Notes: generated by a model not told the origin, from the sequence alone. A stretch of 64,000 bases of DNA from Staphylococcus debuckii (GCF_003718735.1 NZ_CP033460.1:868001-932000), one strand, 5' to 3'. Shown: positions 8,091 through 16,224, counted from the first letter of the stretch. Numbers and translations: made by a program.

Positions 8091-8795
8091 TTATTGTTTA
8101 TATTGATCATATTTTCCAGCATTGATGTCTGCTTCTCTTTCTTGGATTTTTTGATATACTTCAGGTCCATCATCTCCGTCATAATAACCTTGTTCGATAG
8201 CAGTTTTAGTTTGCATTTCTTGAGTAGATAAACCGCCATTATATTTTTTACGTAGCGCATTTACATATTCTTCTTCATTTTGTGCAGAATTTATTTCAGC
8301 ATTAACATCTTCAGGTTGTTCGTTGTCAGCACTGCTTTGTTCGTAAACAGATTTTTCAGCACCGCTTTCGACACGTAATGAACTTTGATATGCAGCACTT
8401 GCAGGACCTTCCATTACATTTCCTTGTGGAATAACCCCATTAGCAACCGCACTATTGTAAGCTTGTATCTTATCAATTTCAGAATAATTTCCGAAAATCA
8501 CCGATTCTAAAGTCACACGGTCTGTAATATTTGCGACATTAATTTGATTTTGTTCCGGTTGTGTTTCAGTTGTGTCTTTAGTTGATTCGGTTGTTTGGTT
8601 ATTTTCATCATTTGAGGACTGTGCTTGATTATTATTATCTTCATTTTTTGGTTTTTTCTTACCCTTATCAGTCTTATCTTTTTTATCGTGAGTGTCAGAG
8701 GTTTTCTTTTCTTCGTTTTGATTCGATTTTTCCACATTACCGCAAGCGGCAAGCGTTATACAAGCTGCAAAAATAAAAAATAAAATCTTTTTCAA
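8091..8795 (-). CDS. lipoprotein with GNYSEI/IPQGNVMEGP domain
   Basis: A 234-residue predicted lipoprotein using a TTG start at 8795 with an AAAGGAGA ribosome binding site. The signal is MKKILFFIFAACITLAAC with Cys18. An extended charged, Asn/Gln-rich linker follows (about 20-95). The core domain at about 100-150 contains GNYSEIDKIQAYNSAVANG and IPQGNVMEGPASAAYQSSL, nearly identical to its neighbour. A C-terminal extension includes a second unit, NALRKKYNGGLSTQEMQ, with a GYYDGDDGPE element. The core domain is kept almost unchanged while the linkers diverge, which argues for a selected function. I do not know the role. Confidence 0.75.
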   Translation of the reverse strand: MKKILFFIFAACITLAACGNVEKSNQNEEKKTSDTHDKKDKTDKGKKKPKNEDNNNQAQSSNDENNQTTESTKDTTETQPEQNQINVANITDRVTLESVIFGNYSEIDKIQAYNSAVANGVIPQGNVMEGPASAAYQSSLRVESGAEKSVYEQSSADNEQPEDVNAEINSAQNEEEYVNALRKKYNGGLSTQEMQTKTAIEQGYYDGDDGPEVYQKIQEREADINAGKYDQYKQ

Positions 8796-8866
8796 ATTCC
8801 TATCTCCTTTAGAGTAAATGTATTACTACTAATATACTATGAAAGTGAGTAGTAAAGTATAAAAAA

Positions 8867-8895
8867 TCGAACTTAAAAAATATTTTTAAGTTCGA
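8867..8895 (-). terminator. terminator of ktrB
   Basis: TCGAACTTAAAAA pairs with TTTTTAAGTTCGA just after the ktrB stop. On the reverse strand the hairpin is followed by T-rich sequence. Confidence 0.75.
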
Positions 8896-8911
8896 CATCC
8901 ATTTAATAGAA

Positions 8912-10216
8912 TTACAGATAAATATTTCCTTTTGCATATTGGTAAAGCCGTTTCTTATCAGGAATAAATAATGCCAGTACAGTGGCGACTCCAATTTTAC
9001 CGCAAATCATTACGAGTATAATAATCGCTTTCGTAGCAGTATGATATTCAGTCGTGAAATCCATAGTTAAGCCGACTGTCCCAAAGGCGGAGACGACTTC
9101 AAAGATAACTTTGATAAAGGGTGTATTCTCGTTTAAAATACTGACGATAAAAGTAACGAGCAATACGAAAAGGCCGCTGACTGTAGTAACTGCCACTGCT
9201 CTTCCAATGATTCTAGGTTTGATTGTTCTATGGAAGATTACTGTATGATTTTCATTACGCAAGGCGCTGTACACAAACATGATTAAAACGATGAAAGTTG
9301 TGACTTTAATTCCGCCTGCCGCACTAAATGGCGCGCCACCGATAAACATGAGCACCATCATTAATAATGCAGTGGGTGTATGAATCAGCCCCAAGTCGAC
9401 AGATTGAAAGCCTGCCGTTCTAGTAGTAACAGATTGGAAAAAAGAAGTGCCGATTTGTCCCCAAATATTAAAGGGCTTCAAAGTATTATTAAACTCTAAA
9501 ATATAATAGAGTAGAGTGCCTCCGACAATCAATGCTAGAGTAGTAGACAGCACTACTTTGGTATGGAGTTTTAATTTAGACAGTCTTCTCGTTTGGATTA
9601 AATCTGACATTACTAAAGGTCCTAACCCGCCTAGGATAATTAATAAAGGGATCACTATATTGACTACAGGATCATCGTTGAATCCAATCATATTTTTAGA
9701 AAATAAGGCAAACCCCGCATTATTGAATGCTGATACAGAAGTAAATAAACTAATGTATATTCCTTTGCCAAATCCGTAACGCAGTATAAAAGATAAGGCC
9801 AGTAAAAGCATACCGATGAATTCTGAAGTCAAACTATAAACCACAAGCTGACGGATAAAACGGACCATGCCGCCTGGCTCATCAACGCTCCATGTGACCA
9901 TAATAAGACGACGATCATGCAGTGAAATTCTGCGGTTGGCTATGATCAATGTCAGCGTTGTAATAGTTACAATTCCAAGGCCGCCGATTTGAATCAGCAA
10001 CATAATAATCAAGTCGCCTAGCCAATTAAATTGGGTAGTGATATCTACTGTGGACAAACCTGTCACAGTAAATGCGCTGGATGCGACGAAAAATGCATCA
10101 ATAAAGGGCGTAGGATGTTTGCCGGTGATAGGCAAATATAACAAGAACGCTCCAATGAGTGTGGTACTCAAGAATAATATAAGATACATTGAAAGAGGTT
10201 TCTTTAAGAAATCCAC
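8912..10216 (-). CDS. ktrB: potassium uptake channel subunit, KtrB/KtrD type
   Basis: A 434-residue membrane protein that forms the K+-translocating subunit of a Ktr system, gated by a cytosolic KtrA-type RCK protein not encoded here. Four pore loops are visible at about residues 50-55 (TVTGLS), 163-169 (AFNNAGF), 264-270 (TTRTAGF) and 377-384 (AFGTVGLT), each with the filter glycine. The M2C gate region around FIGGAPFSAAGGIKVTTF is also clear. The gene starts with GTG at 10216 after GAAGGTG. Length and topology fit the family. Whether it is KtrB or KtrD cannot be told from this window. It is transcribed alone. Confidence 0.93.
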   Translation of the reverse strand: MDFLKKPLSMYLILFLSTTLIGAFLLYLPITGKHPTPFIDAFFVASSAFTVTGLSTVDITTQFNWLGDLIIMLLIQIGGLGIVTITTLTLIIANRRISLHDRRLIMVTWSVDEPGGMVRFIRQLVVYSLTSEFIGMLLLALSFILRYGFGKGIYISLFTSVSAFNNAGFALFSKNMIGFNDDPVVNIVIPLLIILGGLGPLVMSDLIQTRRLSKLKLHTKVVLSTTLALIVGGTLLYYILEFNNTLKPFNIWGQIGTSFFQSVTTRTAGFQSVDLGLIHTPTALLMMVLMFIGGAPFSAAGGIKVTTFIVLIMFVYSALRNENHTVIFHRTIKPRIIGRAVAVTTVSGLFVLLVTFIVSILNENTPFIKVIFEVVSAFGTVGLTMDFTTEYHTATKAIIILVMICGKIGVATVLALFIPDKKRLYQYAKGNIYL

Positions 10217-10428
10217 ATGAACACCTTCTTAGCTAAATTATTCAACTATTATTAGTACTTTTAATACATTAGTTATTATACATATCTTTTGCGTATGTGC
10301 ACCAATTTTATAAATGAACTTTTTAAAATTTTTCAAGTGAGAAAAAAGTTCTTTTCTCTACAATCGTGTATGAGGATCATTTCATGTATAATAAAATTAA
10401 GAAACTAAGAGTTAAAGGAGTTTAAAAA

Positions 10429-11010
10429 TTGAAGAAGACACTTACCCCGATTATTATTATTGGTATTGTAATTGTAATTATTGGCGCAATGATGATTGGT
10501 CCCTATAATAAATTGGTTGGTTTAGATGAAGACACAGATAAAGCACTCTCTAATATTGACAACCAGCTTCAACGACGTGTGGACTTAATCCCTAACTTAG
10601 TCAATACAGTGAAAGGTTATACTAAGCATGAGGAAGATGTTTTTAAACAAGTCTCTGATGCACGCAGTAAATTAGCAGGTGCGGATTCTCCTAAGGAAAA
10701 GGCAGAAGCAAATGATGAAGTCAACTCTTCATTAAGCAGATTGCTCGCAATTAGTGAAAAATATCCTGATTTAAAAGCAGATAAACAATTCACTGGATTA
10801 CGCGATGAATTAGCTGGGACAGAAAATAGAATTGCTGTTTCAAGAAAAGATTATAATGATTCTGTAAATGAATATAACCAAGCCATTCGACACTTCCCAA
10901 CAACAGTCGTTGCTAAAATTTTCGGTTTTGATAAAAAAGAATATTTTAAAGCGGAAAAAGGTGCCGAAAAAGCTCCAAAAGTAGATTTCGGTACTGATAG
11001 TTCTCAATGA
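10429..11010 (+). CDS. lemA: LemA family protein
   Basis: A 193-residue protein with one N-terminal membrane helix (residues about 6-25) and a helical body of the LemA family. Conserved elements are GPYNKLV, the ALSNIDNQLQRRVDLIPNLV stretch and FPTTVVAKIFGF near the C-terminus. It starts with TTG at 10429, ten bases after AAAGGAG; no ATG is available at a suitable place. Its stop overlaps the next start (ATGA), so the two genes are translationally coupled. LemA proteins are often paired with TPM-domain proteins; their molecular role is not settled. Confidence 0.93.
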   Translation: MKKTLTPIIIIGIVIVIIGAMMIGPYNKLVGLDEDTDKALSNIDNQLQRRVDLIPNLVNTVKGYTKHEEDVFKQVSDARSKLAGADSPKEKAEANDEVNSSLSRLLAISEKYPDLKADKQFTGLRDELAGTENRIAVSRKDYNDSVNEYNQAIRHFPTTVVAKIFGFDKKEYFKAEKGAEKAPKVDFGTDSSQ

Positions 11011-11867
11011 TGAAACGCATAATCGGCTTTTTAGCTGTTATGTTTGTTGGGGTGCTGATAACAGCACAAAGTGTTTCGGCATCAGAAAAGTTTCCACCTT
11101 TAGAGAAACCTGTTTTTGTACAAGATCATGCGGATATCATTTCACAAAATGATAAAGACGATATTGTTAAAAAGGGTCAGAAATTACAAGATGGAACGGA
11201 TGCAGATATTCTAGTAATGACTATGAAATCGATTGGAAATACACCAAGAGAAGATTATGCATATGAAGCGGGACGCCATTACAAAGTCGGTGATCAAAAA
11301 CATAACCGAGGCGTTGTAATACTGGTGAATTTAGATAATGACAATGAAAATAACAATAGAGGTATACAAGTTGCTGTAGGTGATGGTCTAGAAGGTGTGC
11401 TTAACGATGCGAAAGTCGGATCCTTAATCGACGATAAATTTTCTCCGTATGCTAAAAAAGCTGCTAATACAGATGATAAGGCTGAAAAAAAGCAATATTA
11501 CAGTCAAGGTATTACGAATTTGTATAATGCGATTTGGGATGAGATTGCTAAGGCATATGGCTATGATGGAAAAGAATTTAAGGAAGATACGCCTAAAGAA
11601 ACAGATAACTCTGGCAGTGGCGGTTTTCTAGGTTCGTTCGGGTTCATATTTGTGATTATCATCATTATTTTGATTATCATCACCAGAAATGGCGGTGGCG
11701 GTCCTCCTAGAGGGGGAGGCCGTAGAAGAGACGACTCTGGAATGTGGTGGGTAGGACCCGGTTCTGGAGGTGGCTTTGGAAATGGTTCTTCCGGCGGTGG
11801 CTTTAGCGGAGGCGGCTTCGGTGGAGGAGGCGGCTTCTCAGGCGGCGGAGCTGGAAGAGGATTTTAA
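11007..11867 (+). CDS. TPM-domain membrane protein (YgcG family)
   Basis: A 286-residue protein with a cleavable signal peptide (ending around SVSAS, residue 26). An extracellular TPM domain covers about 35-180, with FVQDHADIIS, LVMTMKSIGNTPREDYA and a GIQVAVGDGLEGVLND core. A single membrane helix (FIFVIIIIILIIIT) lies at about 213-227, followed by a tail very rich in Gly and Ser with repeated GGG(F)SGGG units, rather like a low-complexity linker. It overlaps lemA by four bases. Some TPM domains have phosphatase activity or help photosystem repair in other organisms; its role in staphylococci is unknown. Confidence 0.9.
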   Translation: MMKRIIGFLAVMFVGVLITAQSVSASEKFPPLEKPVFVQDHADIISQNDKDDIVKKGQKLQDGTDADILVMTMKSIGNTPREDYAYEAGRHYKVGDQKHNRGVVILVNLDNDNENNNRGIQVAVGDGLEGVLNDAKVGSLIDDKFSPYAKKAANTDDKAEKKQYYSQGITNLYNAIWDEIAKAYGYDGKEFKEDTPKETDNSGSGGFLGSFGFIFVIIIIILIIITRNGGGGPPRGGGRRRDDSGMWWVGPGSGGGFGNGSSGGGFSGGGFGGGGGFSGGGAGRGF

Positions 11868-11871
11868 AGTA

Positions 11872-11907
11872 AAAAGGGAGTCGCAATTTAGCGTGCTCTC
11901 TTTTTTA
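11872..11907 (+). terminator. terminator of the lemA operon
   Basis: AAAAGGGAG pairs imperfectly with CTCTCTTTT across a short loop and runs into T6. It starts four bases after the stop codon. Confidence 0.65.
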
Positions 11908-12103
11908 ATGTTAAAGTAGATTGGGAAGGAACGAGAATTATGTTCGCTAATTCTTCTTAAAAATAATTAATTTTGCGTAATGAAGTTGTGATTAATCGGC
12001 AAACTTTGTGGGACTGCTCTTGTATCTCTACAGAGCATCCGTTAATTTAGAATTAAGTCACTAAAGCAACATGAATAATACATTATTTATTGAGGTGGTT
12101 AGT

Positions 12104-12385
12104 ATGGAAAAATTAACAGGAACAGGCAAAACAGGACCAATCTATCAATCAGAACAGCAGACAATTGTGAATATCGTCTTTAAAGCAGGAGAAACACTTC
12201 CTACTCATTCTGCACCGAATTGTGTAGTTGTAGTTCCAGTAAGAGGAACGATTCAATTTAGAGGCGAAGATTTTGATGAGCGCATTGCACCAGGTTCAGT
12301 TGTGCGGATAAACCCTGATGAAAAGCACAGTTTAGAAGCACTTACAGACGCAGAAGTAATGGTTATAAAATCGCATTTAGCTTAA
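12104..12385 (+). CDS. small cupin-domain protein
   Basis: A 93-residue single cupin barrel. Conserved elements are the first motif region (AGETLPTHSAPN), the PVRGTIQFRGE turn and the second motif (GSVVRINPDEKHSLEALTDA) with His. The two histidines could bind a metal, but the usual HxH pair is not complete (one His in THSAP), so catalysis is uncertain. ATG 12104 after TGAGGTGG is chosen over an ATG 11 codons upstream that lacks a ribosome binding site. Function is unknown. Confidence 0.8.
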   Translation: MEKLTGTGKTGPIYQSEQQTIVNIVFKAGETLPTHSAPNCVVVVPVRGTIQFRGEDFDERIAPGSVVRINPDEKHSLEALTDAEVMVIKSHLA

Positions 12386-12572
12386 AAGAGAAAAAATAAA
12401 TGAAATCAACTTTTATGTATATAATAATTTTGTAAAAACTGTATTTATATTTTATCTATTATGATATACTAGAGGAAATCCTATCAACCTAATAAGAAAT
12501 ACTTTTTCGATGCGTCGAAAATGAAAATTATTGAATTTCTGATAAGGAAATACCTTTAAGTGAGGTTGTTGA

Positions 12573-12776
12573 ATGTCATTTTATAAATTTATTATTACAT
12601 TTATGGAAGACGATACACCATTTGGTCAATTAGCAGATTATATTACAAAAGATCACAATTTCCCAAAGGAAGAGACAAACGTCCAAAATATTTATGATTA
12701 TGTACATGAGCATTATATGGAAAACCATCTTCTAGAATCCGCCAATAGAGCAATGAGTATATATGAAAAACATTAA
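12573..12776 (+). CDS. YozE family protein (UPF0346)
   Basis: A 67-residue protein that matches the short YozE/UPF0346 family: MSFYKFIITFMEDDTPFGQL, ADYITKDHNFPKE and YDYVHEHYMENH. The family has a SAM-like helical fold and is common in bacilli; no function is known to me. The start is supported by GAGGTTG nine bases upstream, and a terminator follows. Confidence 0.88.
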   Translation: MSFYKFIITFMEDDTPFGQLADYITKDHNFPKEETNVQNIYDYVHEHYMENHLLESANRAMSIYEKH

Positions 12777-12780
12777 ATGT

Positions 12781-12820
12781 AACAAGTGCGAAGTATGTAT
12801 GATGCTTGCACTTGTTTTTT
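12781..12820 (+). terminator. terminator of the YozE family gene
   Basis: AACAAGTGC(G)AAG pairs with CTTGCACTTGTT with one bulge and is followed by T5. It insulates the downstream short unit from this gene. Confidence 0.88.
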
Positions 12821-12828
12821 TATAAATT

Positions 12829-12851
12829 TAAATCGAAAAAATTACGATTTA
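12829..12851. promoter_or_regulatory. Zur-box-like palindrome 1
   Basis: TAAATCG, nine bases, CGATTTA. This has the 7-9-7 layout of the firmicute Zur operator that I remember as TAAATCGTAATNATTACGATTTA, with two mismatches in the left half. It ends three bases before a -35 element. Confidence 0.65.
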
Positions 12852-12854
12852 TGG

Positions 12855-12883
12855 TTTACAAATAGGAGAATATACTGTAATAT
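12855..12883 (+). promoter_or_regulatory. promoter of a short transcription unit
   Basis: TTTACA at 12855-12860, a 17-base spacer and TATATT-like TAATAT at 12878-12883. The predicted start of transcription is near 12890. Zur-like palindromes flank it on both sides. Confidence 0.65.
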
Positions 12884-12905
12884 AAAACGTAACCGTTACG
12901 ATTTG
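12883..12905. promoter_or_regulatory. Zur-box-like palindrome 2
   Basis: The core CGTAACCGTTACG followed by ATTT matches the same operator pattern with four mismatches. It covers the predicted transcription start, a position at which a bound repressor would block transcription. Confidence 0.6.
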
Positions 12906-12970
12906 CGGTCACTTAATTACAACTTACTTTACTTAGTCAATTCGGTACACGGGAATGTGCCGAATTTTTT
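12890..12970 (+). ncRNA. candidate zinc-regulated small RNA
   Basis: About 80 bases lie between a promoter with two Zur-like operators and an intrinsic terminator. No start codon with a ribosome binding site lies in the unit, so it is more likely a small RNA than a gene. The alternative is a leftover promoter and terminator from a deleted Zur-regulated gene. The existence of the transcript is inferred. Confidence 0.5.
12939..12970 (+). terminator. terminator of the short Zur-box unit
   Basis: AATTCGG pairs with CCGAATT, with an inner CAC/GTG step and a GGGAAT loop, followed by T5. Read on the opposite strand it lacks a T-run, so it serves the + strand. Confidence 0.8.
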
Positions 12971-13007
12971 TATTACGCAGTCATTTTAATTGATATTTCA
13001 ATACGTG

Positions 13008-13403
13008 TTAATCAGCAGGAATTTCTGTAATTAACACGACATTGCCTTGAACATCAAAATAGGCGACTTCGAAGTTACGCACGTCAACTAACCATAAATA
13101 AATACCTGAAGCTGCAGCCCGGTTGCAAAACTCTTTGAAAGTAAATTCCCCAGCTCGCGCCCCTTGCAGAACTTCAGTAAAGGTCTTTTTATCTGCATGA
13201 TGTGGAAAAAGAACAGAAGTAGCATCTTCTTGAAGATAGATTTCGTCTCCTTCTGCATCTGTGAATATATAAAGTCCATTTTTTAGATGGTAAGTATACT
13301 TTACAACTCCGCAGTCTTTAAACTTCTTTAAAGTATTCGGGAAATCAGCAGTAGAAGTTTCATTCTTCAATGCTAGTTTTAAATTAAATTTTGTAAACTC
13401 CAT
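13008..13403 (-). CDS. DUF1398 family protein
   Basis: A 131-residue protein of the DUF1398 type: repeated aromatic and acidic strands such as CGVVKYTYHLKNGLYIFTD, then FKEFCNRAAASGIYLWLVD and a closing FEVAYFDVQGN. The start has an AGAGGGAAAAT ribosome binding site. It forms a probable two-gene unit with the acetyltransferase upstream. No activity is established that I know of. Confidence 0.75.
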   Translation of the reverse strand: MEFTKFNLKLALKNETSTADFPNTLKKFKDCGVVKYTYHLKNGLYIFTDAEGDEIYLQEDATSVLFPHHADKKTFTEVLQGARAGEFTFKEFCNRAAASGIYLWLVDVRNFEVAYFDVQGNVVLITEIPAD

Positions 13404-13427
13404 ATTTTCCCTCTTTTCACTATGAAC

Positions 13428-13946
13428 TTAATAATTCACCTTTGCAGTCTTTTCAATAGGATAGATAAGCCAATGCTCATCTATATAGTGGTTATTATAC
13501 TTACGTGAATTTGTTTCAAAACCAACTTTCGAAAATCCATATTCACTATAAAAGACCATAGCTCCAATATTATTAGAAGCCACAGGTGCTAAAATCTTTT
13601 CGATATTCATTTTAAGACAGAAATCCACAACTGAATCAAGTAAGTGTTCATCCAGATGATCAATATCTTTTACATACATATTCTCAATAATACTTTTATG
13701 TTTAGTGCCGATAATAATAGGGTGGAATAAAGTCAGTGCACCTACTAAAACATCATCTAAAAAGACGCCGAATAGATATTGAATCGTATTGTTTTCATCA
13801 AGCAGGTGTGCGAAATATTCTTCAGAGATTGTGTTTTCGTCGTAAATGGCCCAAGTATAAATATTTTTCTTATCTTGAGCAGCCTCTCTAAACAAGTTAT
13901 ATACATTTTTTAAGTCATCTGGTTTCAATAAGCGGATTTCTTTCAT
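13428..13946 (-). CDS. GNAT-family N-acetyltransferase
   Basis: A 172-residue single-domain GNAT protein, which transfers an acetyl group from acetyl-CoA to an unknown amine. The N-terminus MKEIRLLKPDDLKNVYNLF is the usual beta1-alpha1 start. VLVGALTLF forms the central strands, and IGAMVFYSEYGFSKVGFE is the conserved C-terminal NxxAxxFYxxxGF element. It starts at ATG 13946 after GGAGTGTG, and the next gene follows 24 bases later on the same strand. Confidence 0.85.
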   Translation of the reverse strand: MKEIRLLKPDDLKNVYNLFREAAQDKKNIYTWAIYDENTISEEYFAHLLDENNTIQYLFGVFLDDVLVGALTLFHPIIIGTKHKSIIENMYVKDIDHLDEHLLDSVVDFCLKMNIEKILAPVASNNIGAMVFYSEYGFSKVGFETNSRKYNNHYIDEHWLIYPIEKTAKVNY

Positions 13947-14220
13947 TTTTCACACTCCAAATTTCAAAATCGGATGAAATTATTTATTGTTTTAAGGCAA
14001 TAGAATAACATCAATTAGTTAATTTTAATATTATAATAGGCTTATAAACAAATCAATGACAAATTCATGTACTTTTCAAAAAAGTTAAAAAGTTATATGA
14101 ATGCCGAATTTGCTGTGTGAATGAGCAAAGAGAACTGCATTTCAAGCATTGTTCAATATACAAACCATTTAATAAATTTGATATAATAAATTGCATATGT
14201 ATTTGAAAGAGGTTACAACT

Positions 14221-14307
14221 ATGGAATGGCTAGGATTTCTAATACCTACTTTAGTATTGTTGATTGCAGTATTTTTCTTCATACTTATTATCTTTTTGGA
14301 TAAATAG
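14221..14307 (+). CDS. 28-residue membrane peptide upstream of aroD
   Basis: A short frame starts at ATG 14221 after AAAGAGGTT and encodes MEWLGFLIPTLVLLIAVFFF plus a short IL-rich end with a DK terminus. It is almost entirely one membrane helix. A -10-like TATAAT (about 14182) lies 40 bases upstream. It could be a genuine small membrane protein, a type I toxin-like peptide or a leader peptide. No antisense RNA is visible to me. Confidence 0.5.
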   Translation: MEWLGFLIPTLVLLIAVFFFILIIFLDK

Positions 14308-14368
14308 TGTTGAAAAAATAAGGGAAAGTTAAATAATAAGTGCGATTATTGAAAGTGAGGTATGTAGT

Positions 14369-15094
14369 ATGAGTAAGGTGGATGTAGCAGTGACAATTGC
14401 TCCCTATGAGGGAGTAAATAAACAATTAAAAAATGACTTGATAAGAGAAAAAGCAAATATTGATATCATCGAACTGCGTATTGATCAACGCGAATCATTG
14501 GATTTTAAAGAGTTAGAAAAGCTATTGAAAGATTTAAAAACTATCGATATAAAGGCTAAGGTTTTAGTGACTTACCGCACTGCAGTTCAAGGTGGTAAAG
14601 GAAGTAAAAACGGCAAAGACTATTATGAATTTTTACAAAATCTTATCCAAATTGAAGGATACGATATGATAGACATCGAATGGGAGGAAACGCAATCTGA
14701 GACGTTGCTGCAATTGATCGCACAGGCGCAAGTAGCTGGATTAGAAGTCGTTTTATCACAGCATGATTTCGAGCAGACTCCTAATTTGGAAGCCTTAAAA
14801 TTCACTTATTTTAAAATGAATAAATTAGGTGCAGATATATTGAAAATAGCAGTGATGCCTAAAGAAAGACAAGATGTCTTAAACTTATTAGAAGCACTTG
14901 CTACTTCTGCAGAAAGTGTACAAGCCAAATCAGTCGGTATCGCTATGTCTCACCTTGGATTGGTTTCTAGAACAGCACAAGGTGTGTTCGGAGGAGCTAT
15001 CTCATACGGATGTTTAGGTGAACCGCAAGCACCTGGACAAATTCATGTACGCAAATTAAAAGAACTTTTGAATTTATACGAAATAAACAAATAA
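14369..15094 (+). CDS. aroD: 3-dehydroquinate dehydratase, type I
   Basis: This 241-residue enzyme dehydrates 3-dehydroquinate to 3-dehydroshikimate in the shikimate pathway, by a Schiff-base mechanism. The catalytic pair is visible: His132 in LSQHDF and Lys159 in ADILKIAVMP. The substrate-binding ELRID motif is at residues 35-39 and the C-terminal SRTAQGVFGGAISYG loop is present. The start has GTGAGGT upstream. It lies before the nitroreductase gene, an order that I recall from S. aureus. Confidence 0.97.
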   Translation: MSKVDVAVTIAPYEGVNKQLKNDLIREKANIDIIELRIDQRESLDFKELEKLLKDLKTIDIKAKVLVTYRTAVQGGKGSKNGKDYYEFLQNLIQIEGYDMIDIEWEETQSETLLQLIAQAQVAGLEVVLSQHDFEQTPNLEALKFTYFKMNKLGADILKIAVMPKERQDVLNLLEALATSAESVQAKSVGIAMSHLGLVSRTAQGVFGGAISYGCLGEPQAPGQIHVRKLKELLNLYEINK

Positions 15095-15129
15095 TTTGAA
15101 TAAAAACATTCGACAATCTATACTATAAA

Positions 15130-15144
15130 TGATAATGATTATCA
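15130..15144. promoter_or_regulatory. Fur box before the nitroreductase gene
   Basis: TGATAATGATTATCA is a perfect 7-1-7 inverted repeat equal to the Fur core operator of firmicutes. It lies 22 bases before the GTG start, between aroD and the nitroreductase gene, so iron-dependent repression of that gene is expected. Confidence 0.8.
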
Positions 15145-15166
15145 TTAGATGAAAGGGAGTTAGACT

Positions 15167-15709
15167 GTGGAATTAAAAGATGCAATTACTTCAAGACGTA
15201 GTGTTAAAATATTTGACCATGATATGCAAATAGATGACGAAGCATTGTATGAAGCGCTCAAACTTTCTACAGATGCACCTAATCATGGTATGAGAGAGCC
15301 TTGGAGAATTGTGCATGTTTCCAAAGAACGATTAGGAGATATGAGTCGATCAGTTTCTCGCTTTGCTTTTAGAAACGAACCTGAGAAACAACAAAGTCAT
15401 TTTGACGCCGTAACCAAACTCGGCGGATTATTAGTGATGATTGTCAAAAGAGATCCAAGACAAAAAGAAAATCTTGAAAATCATTTAGCGTTCGGAACTT
15501 ATGCACAAAATCTGATGCTCTTATTGTATGAAGCGGGCATTGGTACATGTTGGAAATCTCCGGAATATATTTTCTCACCAAAAGTAAGAAAAGTATTAGG
15601 AGTCCAAGATGATGAAGATTTAGTTGGATTTTTATATTTAACAGATTTAGAAGGTAAAATACCTCCTAAAAAACCGCGTCATACAGAAAACTTTATTTCG
15701 GAATATTAA
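15167..15709 (+). CDS. nitroreductase-family flavoprotein
   Basis: A 180-residue FMN-dependent oxidoreductase of the small nitroreductase (YdjA-like) type. SRRSVKIF at residues 9-16 and the APNHGMREPWRI segment form the FMN and NAD(P)H pocket, and GIGTCWKSPEYIF is the second flavin-contact region. GTG 15167 follows GAAAGGGAG. A perfect Fur box covers the promoter region, suggesting induction under iron limitation. The homologue at this place in S. aureus has been linked to reduction of nitro-compounds and S-nitrosothiols (NtrA); I infer orthology from position only. Confidence 0.88.
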   Translation: MELKDAITSRRSVKIFDHDMQIDDEALYEALKLSTDAPNHGMREPWRIVHVSKERLGDMSRSVSRFAFRNEPEKQQSHFDAVTKLGGLLVMIVKRDPRQKENLENHLAFGTYAQNLMLLLYEAGIGTCWKSPEYIFSPKVRKVLGVQDDEDLVGFLYLTDLEGKIPPKKPRHTENFISEY

Positions 15710-15712
15710 TTG

Positions 15713-15753
15713 AAAACGGTCTGTGATTTACTTAGAAATCACAGACCGTTTTT
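15713..15753. terminator. bidirectional terminator
   Basis: AAAACGGTCTGTGATTT and its reverse complement form a perfect 17-bp stem with a 6-base loop and T-runs on both strands, between two convergent genes. Confidence 0.93.
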
Positions 15754-15764
15754 GTTAATTGTAA

Positions 15765-16088
15765 TTACTTGTTGAATGTTTCACTTAAGAAAGATTCCAC
15801 TTGTTCAGGGGATTTAGCATTTGCGGAATGTAAGTGTGCAAGTTTATCTCCATATTGGAAAACAAGCAGACTTGGAATTCCCATTACTTCATTTTCTTGA
15901 GCAACTTCTTCTAATTCGTCTCGGTTAACTGAATACCATTTATAATCATCGTATTTTTTAACGATCGGGTCGATCCACATGTCCATAGCTTTGCAATCAG
16001 GACACCAACCTGCTTCGAATTTAACGATTACAGGTTGTTCGCTTTGAATCACTTTATCAAATTCTTCACGTGTTGTTATAGCTTCCAT
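15765..16088 (-). CDS. thioredoxin-like protein (YtpP type)
   Basis: A 107-residue thioredoxin fold with active site WCPDC (Cys29, Cys32) and the conserved cis-proline in GIPSLLVF. The CPDC dipeptide differs from classical thioredoxin (CGPC), so the redox potential and partners probably differ; bacillithiol-linked disulfide reduction is a possible role. The start has AAAGGAGA upstream. It is convergent with the nitroreductase gene. Confidence 0.88.
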   Translation of the reverse strand: MEAITTREEFDKVIQSEQPVIVKFEAGWCPDCKAMDMWIDPIVKKYDDYKWYSVNRDELEEVAQENEVMGIPSLLVFQYGDKLAHLHSANAKSPEQVESFLSETFNK

Positions 16089-16224
16089 TACTAATTCTCT
16101 CCTTTAAAATTGCTTATACGCTTATTATAACTAATGATTTGCGAATCTAAAAAAATTTTAACCTATAAATTAAAGCGTTTTAATTGATAATTTGGTATAT
16201 TATAAACAAAGTTAAAGGAGGTCA

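Noticed and set aside
12786..12989. Open frame of 67 codons over the YozE terminator and the Zur-box unit
   Set aside because: It runs through two terminators, a promoter and two operator palindromes, has no ribosome binding site, and its composition is unlike a protein.
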